From Pleurobrachia bachei (Eukaryota; Ctenophora; Tentaculata; Cydippida; Pleurobrachiidae), in NCBI GenBank assembly GCA_000695325.1, contig AVPN01000658.1:9683-35363 (forward strand): a stretch of DNA of 25,681 nt, given 5' to 3'. Shown here in pieces: positions 19,601 through 25,681 of the stretch. The notes under the pieces were generated by a model. That model ran no database searches. It had not been told where the DNA came from and saw nothing but the letters and a program-made list of their open reading frames with translations. Within the stretch, counting starts at the first letter, position 1. The number at the start of each line of letters is the position of its first letter. The translations under genes were made by a program, and so were the position numbers.

Positions 19601-20550
19601 TAATTCTGATAATTACCAAACATACCTCAATGAACCGGGAGGCAGTTAGAATGTTGCTCTTTGTGGCATTCTTGTAACCAGGGAAACACCCCATACTTGG
19701 ACCGGTTCCAACTGTTCCGATATTAAACCGCATCCCAGGACGGAGCATGGTGCTGATCAGTTTAGCTCGCTCTAGCACACCTGTCATAATCATATCATAA
19801 TATAGATCATATCATAGCCCCTGGTAATACAGGAGTATCACAACTAACGTTTCCAGTCTGATTTCATAGGTACAGAGGTATCCACCAGCACCAACACATT
19901 GCACCCCTCCTCAAATACTGCAGTAATATCAGGGTAGAATGTCAACATGGCAGCCTCGCTGTCTCCTTTCTTCTCGACCCACATCCGGGGTCGGTTAACC
20001 TCTGCTACCGTCACAAGGACCTCAAAGTCAGTGGAGGGAGCGGGACCTTCCCATCCCACCACTGCTATTGTATCTGTCATCTGTTAGGAGGGAGGAGAGA
20101 TCGTTATTATATTGGGGCCACTCTATAGTGTCTATACACGCTCCTGTTCTCTCCCTAGTTAAAGTAACAATCTCACCACTCGCTGTTTTTTAATTGCCAC
20201 TACAATGGACACAAATATTACCTTGATATTTAGTGGGTAACTGTTCGACTTGATTGCCAGTATCTTGAAAGGCATGGTGATATTGGCTTTAAAACCAAAC
20301 TTCGTGGAACCCTCATTGACGCTTGCCATCTCCGATTTTGTTGTCATTTGTGTGAGAGTGCTGGTAGTGCCACACACAGTATTGTAGGGTAGTGATAGTA
20401 GGATATCATTTTCACGGACTGTTAATTCAATGACGTAGATGATCTTGATGTGTACTGTGGTAGAACCCGCCGGGATGTTACCAACTGATATCGTAAACAC
20501 GTCCTGGAGGGGGGTTAAGACGGTACTTGTTCCTCCTTCCGGAATATCTA

Positions 20551-20602
<52 letters not shown>

Positions 20603-20701
20603 TAGAGAGATAGAGTGAGAGATAGAGAGAGAGAGGGAAAGAGAGAGAGACTGAGAGAAACAGAGAGAGAGAGGGAGAGAGAGAGAGAGAAACAGAGAGA
20701 G

Positions 20702-20736
<35 letters not shown>

Positions 20737-23121
20737 AAAAGAGAGAGAGAGAAAGATAGAAAGATAGAAAGGTCCTCACTTTCTCTGGTGTTTGTACTTT
20801 GACTTTTGATTACCATTAAAGTCAAGTGTCAATCGCTGCTTACAGTCTTTTTTTAAGACTTGGACTGCCCTAAAATTAAGGACTTTGATGTTTCAAAAGT
20901 ATGGCGAGAGAGAGAGTGAGAGAGAGAAATAGAAAGGTCCTCTCTCTCTCTGGTGTGCCAACAAAACACTAATGGTACACCCGCACGTGTTCCTGTTTGG
21001 TGTTTCTCTGGTGTTTGAACTTTCGCTTTTGAGTACCATTGAAATCAAGCGTTGGTGGCGCAGTCACTTCTCTGCGAAACCTCAGCCCGCTTCGTTGTAA
21101 GGGTGACTGCGTCACCAAAGTCAAGCGTCAATCGCTGCTTACAGTTTCACTCTCCGGTCTCCCTACGCATCCCTGTACATAATATTGATATCTTTGCGTT
21201 GATGCTTGATGCCAGTTTTATTTTTCAAAAACAAACCATATCTCACATATATTTCATATTTTCTTACTATTCTTTAGTTATTATGATCATCACTTTTATC
21301 TTTCTTGGATCTATTCTTGGACCTATCTACGGTGGCCGTGTCACAATTACAAGGAATGTTCCGATACCCAAAAAAGTGGAAACAGAACTCATCCCAGAAT
21401 GGCCATGGAACAGCCAATTCTCAATCCGCAACGCCACATGCGGAGGTGGTATTATAACAATCGAAAAAGAACCTGGATCCCATGTGGAAATCACATTTTC
21501 CGACACGATGCGATTATGGGCATACTGTAAAGATGGCGGTGACAAGAAGAAGAAGAAGAGAAGCCGGGCGACAGGAATTATCAATGAAACATTGGGGAGA
21601 GGGTGAAAACAGTCGAGTTGAGGTTCAGTCACGACTGTCGTTGCGACTGCAGCGGCAATCTCTCTAATTATCTTCCATAAAATAGCTTTGACGGCACGGA
21701 GCTCTTTTACTGTTCAACCTCAATATACATTACAGCTATAAACCACATAGCCATCTGGTGCGGTCACCAAATAAACCACATCGATCCCACGCCTCTCCCA
21801 TCTATCCACTGGCACTTCTCTCTGCAGCTCTCTTTCCCTCTGTATCTGTGTTGCATGATGTATTTGTACTGCAGCTATAAGTGCAGCTTTATTTGAAAGC
21901 CCCTCTCTTAGCGAGAGAGAGAGAGAGAGAGAGTTTACCTGTGATTACCTGTGACCAGGTTCAGCTCCAGTTGCTAGGATTCCGCTGTCGACAACGTTCC
22001 TCGGCAGGAACACCAATCTAGGATACTGTTAGTGTTCTGCGCCCCATACCCTTTCAGGGGGGGTTCATCCGGGATATTCGATAGGAATTTATCAAGCTCC
22101 CGCTTTGCTCCCTCCAGTGTCTGTTGTTCCTTAACAATTTTAGGAACAGCATTGAACAGGGAAACAGCAGTTGATGAGCAGGAATTGAAGATTTTGGAGT
22201 TGATGCTCTTCAGTTTAGATTTACCAAGCGGTCTTTCCACATAGGGCCCCCTTCTGATCGATGATTTAAAGACCAGATTAAGGTGGTTTGGCAGTAGGCC
22301 ATGATACAACTTCCACAGGTATAGAATTTTGTATCTTTCTCTCCTTCTCTGAAGCGAGTACAGTCCGAGATGATGTAACCGCTGCCAGTAGCTCATCTCC
22401 TCGCAACCAGAAAAGCAGTGAATGAACGCTGCACCGCCTCCACTCGTTGAATTTCTCCTACCAAATGTGGAGACCAAATCGGTGAGATGTACTCGAGGTG
22501 AGGTCTGATGTAGGTTTTCATGAGCACCAGCATAGGTTCCTGTTCCCTGGTCTCAAATGATCTGAGGATCCTTCCCGCAGTTTGGGAGGCGGATTTTATA
22601 ACGTGGGATATATGTGGTTTCCATGAGAGTTCCGAATCCACCACTATCCCTAAGTCTTTTACTGCATTCTCCCTTTCCACTGTTATAGTACTATCTGGAA
22701 GAGTCTACGGCGTCTTGAGAAGTTCATTTCGACCGTGCTGTAGAAGTTAGTACTTCTGGGTGTTGAGCTCCATGGAGTTTTCTATAGCCCATTGATTGAT
22801 ACGGCCCATGTCGTCTAGCAGTAGTGACCTGTCCTCCTCTGTTTTGATGCTTTTCTTAACCTTGGCATCATCAGCAAAAAGCTTCATAGTGGAGTGTTGT
22901 AATACATCAGCCATGTCGTCTACATATAGTAAGAACAGTAGAGGCGCCAAGACTGTGCCTTGGGGCACTCCCGATTTAACCGCTGCAACTCTGGATTTAA
23001 CTCCATCAACTACAACGGCCTGAGATCTGCCCACCAGGAATGATTCAATCCAGGCAAGGAGCTTTCCACCAATCCCTGCATTGGCTAGTTTTTCCAGTAA
23101 TCTCTTGTGGCAAACTTTGTC

Positions 23122-23156
<35 letters not shown>

Positions 23157-25356
23157 CGAGAGAAAGAGAGATAGAGAGAGAGAGCGATAGAAAGGTCCTC
23201 TCTCTCTTCCTCTCTCTGATGTGCCAACACAACACTAATGGTACACGTCTTTGGTGTTTCTCTGGTGTTTGAACTTTCGCTTTTGAGTACCATTGAAATC
23301 AAGCGTTGGTGGCGCAGTCACTTCTCTGCGAAACCTCAGCCCGCTTCGTTGTAAGGGTGACTGCGTCACCAAAGTCAAGCGTCAATCGCTGGTTACGGTT
23401 ACACTCCCCCTACGCATTCCTAACCCCTCCCTATACATTGGTGATATCTTTGCGTTGATTCTTGATACCAGTTTTCTTTTTCAAAAACAAACCATATCTC
23501 ACTTACTATATTTCATATTTTCTTACTATTCTTTAGTTATTATGATCATCACTTTTATCTTTCTTGGATCTATTCTTGGACCTATCTACGGTGCAACGAG
23601 GAAAACAATTACAAGGAATGTTCCGATACCCAAAAAAGTGGAAACAGAAATCATCCCAGAATGGCCATGGAACAGTCAATTCTCAATCCGCAACGCCACA
23701 TGTGGAGGTGGTACTATAACAATCGAAAAAGAACCTGGATCTCATGTGGAAATCACATTTTCCGACACGATGCGATTATGGGCATACTGTAAAGATGGCG
23801 GTGACAAGAGTTGGGATGGGGGTGTACGGTATGATAGGAGTGCGGCAAGTTGCCACACGGATATTCAATGGAGCTTTGACACTTCTCGAGTTTATGCCAA
23901 AAGTCTAGTTACTGGAGGAGGACTGTGGGATAGGTACTGGTTGGAAACTGATGGTCAATGTCTAAACCAGAAGACAGGAATCAAGATTGATGCCAGAAAC
24001 TACAACGACGATGGGGCGATCCTTCAATACGAAATTGCATTAGGTAGTATACGGGTTTTTGACTTTACAATATGACACACAATATGACAAGACTTGAAAT
24101 TATTACCCCTATTATAGGAGTAAGACAGTCAGGACACAGACTTACAGTAATTTCATGTTGGAGACAAACGCATTACACACGCCCATAAACCCTCAATAAA
24201 CTAAAACTAAGATATAATTAGGGTCAGATTAGATGGCAATTCCAGGTAACCGAAAAATGTTACAGAAAAACCCATAAATAATTGTCGAGGTACATGTGTT
24301 TTTGGGATTATATGACCCTAACCCCTTCTAACCCCCCTTTCTATTTTCATATACGATATCCCGATATAAGTGGTGATGTTACGATGACTCATCCTCCTCC
24401 CTGATGTCAATTGGCCTGCTGGCTGCTTATCATTCTCTGGAAGGATTCTGCAGTACGAGAAAGGGTATTGACGTCTCATAACATGGGTTGTTATGTCTAC
24501 AGACGTGGCAAGTGCGAGCGCTACGAGGCGAGAGAGGGGAGGGAGGATAAGACGGCATCGGGACTGCTCACTTTTCAGATCTACGAACTTAGGAGAGTTC
24601 AGAGTGTGCCCCAAGACTGATCCGCACTACTTGTACCTGTAATACTGTTAGGGTTAGAGAGCGGTCATAGGACCGTCTCCCTTGAGTTATATCTGCGGTA
24701 GCGTATGTTATGGATTACGATAGTTTATATTCTACTTTAGTCTTGGAATATCGCTCGTCGTATTCGTACCACATTTTACCCTAAAATGGATCATATTGGT
24801 CATGGTCGGTCACGGTGGTCACAACTTCGATAACACATACGGGTACATAAAGTAATATTTCGAAATATTAGCTGTACCAGATCCGAAATAATCGTTATTT
24901 TATCGGGAGTTTACTATTTTATTGATTGTTATTTTATTTTTCTGACTATTTACCGGTTTTTCCTGTTCCATTAGGTAGGCGCCATGTCCAGCCGCTACTG
25001 CCTCTCGGTACTCCTTTCTCGCTTGTTCCTTCCTCTTCAACTCGCCCACTATGTGTTTATCTCCAATAAACGCTTCAAACCCACACACTGCAGGAGGAGT
25101 TGTGACAAACCACGCTGTGTGCCATCATATGAAAACAGTTGAAATAAACTTTCTTCGACATTCATACTAGTTATCGATAACTATTTAGTGTGAAGGTCGA
25201 AGGAAGAACATTCAACTGTTGATTTAATTGTCGCTAATAACTTTGCGACAGTTACATCGCTGTTACCTGCAGCTCCTTCCGTGAGGGGGAATACATACTT
25301 TGCCTCCCTCTCATCTTCACACTCACTAGCGAATGTTTGAAATAATGTCACCTCTC
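10564..25356 (-). CDS. PARP4-like (vault PARP type) VIT-vWA protein with actin modules, 5' partial
   Basis: PARP4 is a component of vault particles, with order BRCT, PARP, VIT, vWA, Pro-rich, MVP-binding tail. Here everything from VIT onward is visible; the catalytic part, if present, lies off the right edge. Exons (transcript order, one copy of each duplicate): 25356-25267, 25087-24954, 20503-20222, 18821-18590, 18459-18305, 18069-17846, 17750-17625, 17531-17417, 17227-17033, 16871-16686, 16482-14029, 11165-11004, 10923-10852, 10614-10564. All phases agree and give 1491 codons plus stop, longer than the same part of human PARP4. Landmarks are [20 protein letters not shown] and FTISVGNIP (VIT), [12 protein letters not shown] (vWA), [14 protein letters not shown] and [10 protein letters not shown] (post-vWA), and [12 protein letters not shown] in the tail, resembling the NDWDS region at the human PARP4 C-terminus. 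VIT-vWA is certain; PARP4 orthology is likely. Odd points are the actin modules, a degraded MIDAS and duplicated exons. Confidence 0.8.
10852..10923 (-). CDS. PARP4-like exon P13
   Basis: 24 codons in phase 0, acceptor TTTATTTCAG, donor [29 protein letters not shown] then LDEI. Confidence 0.75.
11004..11165 (-). CDS. PARP4-like exon P12 (C-terminal tail)
   Basis: 54 codons in phase 0: [54 protein letters not shown]. The spacing and the [13 protein letters not shown] motif resemble the C-terminal MVP-interaction region of human PARP4, which ties these small exons to the same gene as P11. Confidence 0.78.
11640..11779. repeat. 140-bp filler between the duplicates, LINE 3'-end-like
   Basis: AT-rich segment ending in a (CAAAT)n tail exactly where unit 2 begins. 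It is not part of either unit. The tail and composition resemble the 3' end of a non-LTR retrotransposon; that label is a guess from the look of the sequence. Confidence 0.5.
11824..11995. mobile_element. Tigger/pogo-like MITE, 172 bp
   Basis: Terminal inverted repeats CAGTCGGACCCCGATTTACC and GGTAAATCGGGGTCCGACTG, with internal repeats of CCCGGTAAATCGGGG, flanked by TA on both sides (11822-11823 and 11996-11997). The other duplicate (about 10757) holds the empty site with one TA. TA target and CAGTCGGAC-type ends fit Tc1/mariner Tigger/pogo non-autonomous elements. It codes for nothing. Confidence 0.9.
12093..12164 (-). CDS. PARP4-like exon P13b (duplicate of P13)
   Basis: Copy of 10852-10923, apparently identical. 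Its end in phase 0 can join P12 (phase 0), so linear splicing P11-P12b-P13b-P12-P13-P14 is open and would repeat 78 residues. Confidence 0.7.
12245..12406 (-). CDS. PARP4-like exon P12b (duplicate of P12)
   Basis: Copy of 11004-11165 shifted by 1241 bp, apparently identical, with the TGTTTACAG acceptor and AAG|GTAGGA donor intact. P11 can splice to it in phase 0. Confidence 0.7.
13090..13205. repeat. Two-copy ~60-bp direct repeat
   Basis: ACGCCAAACCACTACCGWGA then TTAATTGAYTATTCATTAAC occurs twice head to tail, ending ACGAGRYCTGAGCAAG. Confidence 0.8.
13268..13437. mobile_element. Tigger/pogo-like MITE, 170 bp (second copy)
   Basis: Same family and orientation as 11824-11995, with the same termini and flanking TA (13266-13267 and 13438-13439) but several internal differences, so the two insertions are independent. 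Confidence 0.9.
13744..13980. repeat. Third, diverged copy of the GTGATCC(A/G)TCA minisatellite plus GA-rich block
   Basis: Shares GTGATCCATCAGTGTGATGAC repeats, GATTCGTAGATATCACGTGT, AGGGGTCACATTACATACAT and a following GA-rich tract with 11231-11560 and 12475-12800. The shared ACAGATCCCTT at the end suggests a dispersed repeat family of about 250-330 bp. Confidence 0.75.
14029..16482 (-). CDS. PARP4-like exon P11: two actin modules, proline-rich tract, acidic region, start of C-terminal domain
   Basis: 818 codons in phase 0. The acceptor is CTATTTCAG; the donor GTA|GTGAGT is strong, and without it the frame stops at 14017-14019. In order: an acidic leader ([17 protein letters not shown]); actin module 1 (about 16323-16132); actin module 2 (about 16035-15838); a Ser/Asp-rich linker; a proline-rich tract (about 15550-15000) with many APPPP and GGAPP repeats and two related blocks, [14 protein letters not shown] and [14 protein letters not shown]; an acidic stretch (about 14700-14500); then a predicted globular part with [20 protein letters not shown] and [20 protein letters not shown], resembling the region before the end of PARP4. 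The proline-rich tract suggests binding to profilin, EVH1 or SH3 domains, an inference only. The exon is exceptionally long for this gene. Confidence 0.88.
15838..16035 (-). other. Actin N-terminal module 2 (within P11)
   Basis: Second copy of the same segment: [18 protein letters not shown], then [20 protein letters not shown] and [14 protein letters not shown]. It is closer to conventional actin than module 1. The two modules lie about 30 residues apart. Confidence 0.93.
16132..16323 (-). other. Actin N-terminal module 1 (within P11)
   Basis: About 64 residues aligning with actin residues ~8-71: [16 protein letters not shown], then [20 protein letters not shown] and [12 protein letters not shown]. 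The D-loop region ([12 protein letters not shown]) is well kept. The ATP phosphate-loop Ser is lost and the rest of the actin fold is absent, so nucleotide binding is not expected. Confidence 0.92.
16686..16871 (-). CDS. PARP4-like exon P10
   Basis: 62 codons in phase 0. The acceptor is CCTACACAG and the donor CAA|GTGAGT. It encodes [20 protein letters not shown] and VAVEERVEG; the FTSFVAVE motif is diagnostic of the VIT-vWA family. Confidence 0.85.
17033..17227 (-). CDS. PARP4-like exon P9
   Basis: The acceptor is TTATTATACAG and the donor GAG|GTATTA, followed by three more copies of the donor sequence. It encodes [20 protein letters not shown] and [20 protein letters not shown], a strong match to the post-vWA region of PARP4 and inter-alpha-inhibitor-type proteins. 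Confidence 0.85.
17417..17531 (-). CDS. PARP4-like exon P8
   Basis: The acceptor is TTTAACTAG and the donor CAG|GTACAG. It encodes [20 protein letters not shown] and [13 protein letters not shown], the post-vWA linker that leads into VVYGLVP. Confidence 0.82.
17532..17624 (-). repeat. 93-bp intron made of three ~37-bp units, each resembling a mini-intron
   Basis: On - the units read GTGAGATTGTTACTTTAACTAG separated by AGAGAACAC-type spacers. Copies are at 17603-17625, 17568-17590 and a diverged one at 17532-17556. Each intact unit starts with a consensus 5' splice site and ends with a TTTAACTAG 3' splice site. Confidence 0.8.
17625..17750 (-). CDS. PARP4-like exon P7 (end of vWA)
   Basis: Encodes [20 protein letters not shown] and [20 protein letters not shown], the conserved LA..GGGxxE ending of VIT-associated vWA domains. 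The donor AG|GTGAGA opens an intron built of repeated units. Confidence 0.85.
17846..18069 (-). CDS. PARP4-like exon P6 (vWA)
   Basis: The acceptor is CTGTTCAG and the donor GG|GTTAGT. It encodes [20 protein letters not shown] and [20 protein letters not shown]. The usual TDG of vWA is SAG here, so another metal-site residue is missing. Confidence 0.85.
18305..18459 (-). CDS. PARP4-like exon P5 (vWA)
   Basis: The acceptor is CTTCTAACAG and the donor GAG|GTATGT. It encodes [20 protein letters not shown] then GTVGTG and TASRFIE, the helix and strand after the MIDAS loop of vWA. Confidence 0.85.
18590..18821 (-). CDS. PARP4-like exon P4 (start of vWA)
   Basis: The acceptor is CTCCTACAG and the donor AAAC|GTGAGT. 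It encodes [40 protein letters not shown] and [14 protein letters not shown]. The first vWA strand ends in DTSIP instead of the DxSxS that binds metal. Confidence 0.85.
18934..19098. repeat. A/T-rich palindromic insertion with a poly-G end
   Basis: Starts with 12 G's at 18934-18945, then copies of TTTCCATTTCC and GGAAATTTTTAGAAATTTTT that meet their complements around AGTACTA (about 19035). It is present in the intron of one duplicate (next to P4) but absent from the equivalent intron next to P4b, so it was inserted after, or differs between, the copies. Confidence 0.75.
19107..19383 (-). pseudogene. Chimeric P6-P3 exon at the duplication junction
   Basis: Begins like P6 (acceptor, then [20 protein letters not shown]) and at about 19262 switches into the second half of P3 ([20 protein letters not shown]), ending with the P3 donor. 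The switch shifts the frame: reading from the P6 side meets TGA at about 19200. Including this exon would truncate the protein, whereas skipping it leaves every neighbouring junction in phase 0. Confidence 0.8.
19626..19780 (-). CDS. PARP4-like exon P5b (duplicate copy of P5)
   Basis: Intact copy of P5 ([27 protein letters not shown]) with the same phases. It differs at a few residues: Ile/Ser, Leu/Pro, Glu/Gly and Ser/Pro. Confidence 0.65.
19849..20080 (-). CDS. PARP4-like exon P4b (duplicate copy of P4)
   Basis: The acceptor is CTGTTAGGAG on + (CTCCTAACAG) and the donor AAAC|GTTAGT. It encodes [20 protein letters not shown] and [18 protein letters not shown]. It differs from P4 by a few residues (Met/Ile, Ser/Pro, AAV/AVF, Ile/Val). 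Splice phases are the same as P4, so it can replace P4 or be joined before it. Confidence 0.65.
20222..20503 (-). CDS. PARP4-like exon P3 (VIT C-terminal part)
   Basis: The acceptor is CCCCCCTCCAG and the donor AAG|GTAATA. 94 codons in phase 0: [40 protein letters not shown] and on to [13 protein letters not shown]. An alternative acceptor 40 nt upstream (GTCTTAG) breaks the phase and is rejected. Confidence 0.88.
20544..20770. repeat. (GA)n tract
   Basis: Imperfect GA microsatellite upstream of exon P3 within the long intron. Long Ser/Leu frames across it are artefacts. Confidence 0.95.
20778..20848 (+). repeat. Third partial copy of the gene Y upstream region, lacking the foldback
   Basis: CTCTGGTGTTTG..ACTTT through TCAATCGCTGCTTACAG matches 21004-21144 and 23258-23398 but has no 67-bp foldback. 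It serves as the empty site for that insertion. Confidence 0.8.
21052..21118. mobile_element. 67-bp foldback element with 9-bp duplications (copy 1)
   Basis: The ends TTGGTGGCGCAGTCAC and GTGACTGCGTCACCAA pair over 16 positions with one mismatch, leaving a 35-nt loop. It is flanked by AATCAAGCG and AGTCAAGCG. At 20818-20826 the unfilled site reads AGTCAAGTG once. A 9-bp duplication is typical of Mutator-like elements; the family is a suggestion. Confidence 0.65.
21283..21606 (+). pseudogene. Truncated copy of gene Y
   Basis: Starts like gene Y (signal peptide [17 protein letters not shown] and the next ~75 residues, with a few replacements). After CKDGGDK it runs into a Lys/Arg-rich stretch ([10 protein letters not shown]) and stops at 21604-21606. 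The second half of the protein is absent. It could be expressed as a 107-residue variant, but loss of half of a Cys-paired domain suggests a broken copy. Confidence 0.7.
21909..21935. repeat. (GA)n tract at the 3' end of the LINE fragment
   Basis: Simple GA repeat. The retrotransposon fragment is bounded by GA tracts on both sides (the other is at 23119-23190). Confidence 0.9.
21937..23118 (-). mobile_element. 5'-truncated, decayed non-LTR retrotransposon (jockey/CR1-like reverse transcriptase)
   Basis: On - the reading begins inside the reverse transcriptase at [18 protein letters not shown], continues to [14 protein letters not shown] and YVDD (the catalytic motif, FADDAK later), and breaks after NTQKY near 22747. 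Two more frames follow: about 22680-22393 ([20 protein letters not shown], then [15 protein letters not shown]) and 22477-21974 ([20 protein letters not shown]). The break and frame changes show it is dead. Loss of the 5' part is usual for LINE insertions. The family is judged from motifs only. Confidence 0.88.
23119..23190. repeat. (GA)n tract at the 5' side of the LINE fragment
   Basis: Imperfect GA repeat between the truncated reverse transcriptase and the gene Y upstream repeat. Confidence 0.9.
23306..23372. mobile_element. 67-bp foldback element with 9-bp duplications (copy 2)
   Basis: Same element, flanks and position relative to gene Y as the copy at 21052-21118; it was carried along by the gene Y duplication. 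Flanking duplications are at 23297-23305 and 23373-23381. Confidence 0.65.
23542..24075 (+). CDS. Gene Y: unrecognised small secreted protein, nested in the VIT intron
   Basis: 177 residues, not recognised. The first 17 residues ([17 protein letters not shown]) form a good signal peptide. The mature part has four Cys (54, 83, 104, 140), enough for two disulfides, a possible N-glycosylation site at Asn51 (NAT), and seven Trp (41, 43, 80, 91, 110, 129, 133). The strand-like alternation ([37 protein letters not shown]) suggests a beta-sandwich. The ATG follows TTACTATTCTTTAG, a possible 3' splice site, so a 5' UTR exon may exist; the frame is also open upstream, but that part is repeat. AATAAA lies at 24195-24200. 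It is transcribed opposite to the host gene. A truncated copy lies 2.2 kb upstream. Confidence 0.7.
   Translation: MIITFIFLGSILGPIYGATRKTITRNVPIPKKVETEIIPEWPWNSQFSIRNATCGGGTITIEKEPGSHVEITFSDTMRLWAYCKDGGDKSWDGGVRYDRSAASCHTDIQWSFDTSRVYAKSLVTGGGLWDRYWLETDGQCLNQKTGIKIDARNYNDDGAILQYEIALGSIRVFDFTI
24195..24200 (+). promoter_or_regulatory. Polyadenylation signal of gene Y
   Basis: AATAAA 120 nt after the stop codon. Confidence 0.6.
24201..24953. other. Right part of the VIT intron
   Basis: No gene recognised. A + frame at 24411-24620 has no ATG context or homology that I recognise. The sequence is AT-rich toward exon P2. Confidence 0.4.
24954..25087 (-). CDS. PARP4-like exon P2 (VIT middle)
   Basis: The acceptor is CTCCTGCAG and the donor CCG|GTAAAT. 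It encodes [20 protein letters not shown] and [14 protein letters not shown], the core VIT motif (vGE.K.K..A...Y..A...G..AYLLEQE). Phase 0 at its end. Confidence 0.9.
25267..25356 (-). CDS. PARP4-like exon P1 (VIT N-terminal strands)
   Basis: The acceptor is CACATTTCAG and the donor GCAG|GTAACA. It encodes [20 protein letters not shown] then VFPLTEGAA, the classic VIT YxFPLxxxAAV strand. It starts with two bases of a split codon, so at least one more exon lies upstream. Confidence 0.85.
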
Positions 25357-25463
25357 CTGAAATGTGAGGTCATCATGAGGAGGATTAAGAGAGACACAAT
25401 GAGGTCATAATGTGCCACACATAGGCCACAGGGGGATTGAGAGAGGTCACACAGTGAGGTCAT

Positions 25464-25512
<49 letters not shown>

Positions 25513-25644
25513 GGGAGATTAGTGCAGAGCATGGTTTTTAACTTAATCACATTGATGCACTGTACTACACATATGTGACACAAGTGTTGCACTTGGCGGG
25601 AAACCCCTCCGGCTTGGTTGGGGTGCACGTGGAAAAGAAAAGAG

Positions 25645-25681
<37 letters not shown>
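25357..25681. repeat. Right edge: intron with (GA)n tracts
   Basis: Upstream intron of the PARP4-like gene. GA microsatellites lie at about 25465-25516 and from 25639 to the end. No exon seen, so the next upstream exon lies beyond the window. Confidence 0.7.

Larger units (their letters stand above)
19262..20373. repeat. Tandem duplication unit 2 of the VIT/vWA exons
   Basis: Homologous to 17948-19261, holding part of P6, all of P5b and P4b, and the matching half of P3. The junction lies at TGAGAGATGAGACC at about 19262. Introns of the two units differ more than the exons, including the palindromic insertion found in one unit only. Confidence 0.85.
20504..24953 (-). other. 4.45-kb intron splitting the VIT domain
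   Basis: P2 ends EQEKP and P3 starts DVFTISV, both in phase 0, so no coding sequence is missing between them. This intron is far longer than the others. It contains a + strand gene and its truncated copy, a non-LTR retrotransposon fragment, foldback elements and (GA)n tracts. Confidence 0.8.

Noticed and set aside
20159-20825. Long Ser/Leu-rich frames across (GA)n
   Set aside because: Simple-repeat translation; the real exon P3 is only 20222-20503.
21052-21118. tRNA-derived SINE or ribozyme
   Set aside because: GTGGCGCAGT resembles a tRNA A box, but there is no B box; the CUGAUGA core of a hammerhead is also missing.
1-25681. CRISPR arrays, operons, rRNA or tRNA genes
   Set aside because: None seen. 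The direct repeats here are tandem duplications, minisatellites and microsatellites in intron-rich animal DNA.

Overview
This is nuclear DNA from an animal with compact genes. Coding sequence is broken by short GT-AG introns, many only 50-300 bp, and the two best-recognised proteins (folliculin and a vault-PARP/PARP4-like VIT-vWA protein) are animal-type. There are no operons, ribosome binding sites or prokaryotic signals. A non-bilaterian such as a sponge would fit the compactness, but this is a weak inference.

Layout. (1) 608-6363, + strand: a WDR49/WDR64-family WD40 protein. Its 5' exons lie off the left edge, and exons W7-W9 are present twice. (2) 6914-9856, - strand: folliculin (FLCN) in three exons, with a tandem duplicate of its 3' end at 6914-7592. 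(3) 10564-25356, - strand: one very large PARP4-like gene whose 5' part (where PARP4 carries BRCT and PARP domains) would lie off the right edge. In transcript order it encodes a VIT domain, a vWA domain with a degraded MIDAS, a conserved post-vWA region, one 2454-bp exon with two actin N-terminal modules and a long proline-rich tract, and a C-terminal tail resembling the MVP-binding tail of PARP4.

A 4.45-kb intron splits the VIT domain. It holds an intact gene on the opposite strand for an unrecognised small secreted protein, a truncated second copy of that gene, and a decayed, 5'-truncated non-LTR retrotransposon. Other repeats include two Tigger/pogo-like MITEs, two copies of a 67-bp foldback with 9-bp duplications, an A/T-rich palindrome and many (GA)n or (CTGTCT)n tracts.

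The most striking theme is tandem duplication. Five separate local duplications lie in 25 kb, four of them containing exons of the three main genes. Two are bounded by phase-0 introns, so the extra exons could be read in frame. One makes an out-of-frame chimeric exon. Real exon duplication and stitching of two haplotypes by the assembler are both live explanations. A second theme is repetition of splice-site sequences inside introns. The most notable protein feature is the pair of actin N-terminal modules next to a formin-like proline-rich tract in a vault-PARP-like protein.
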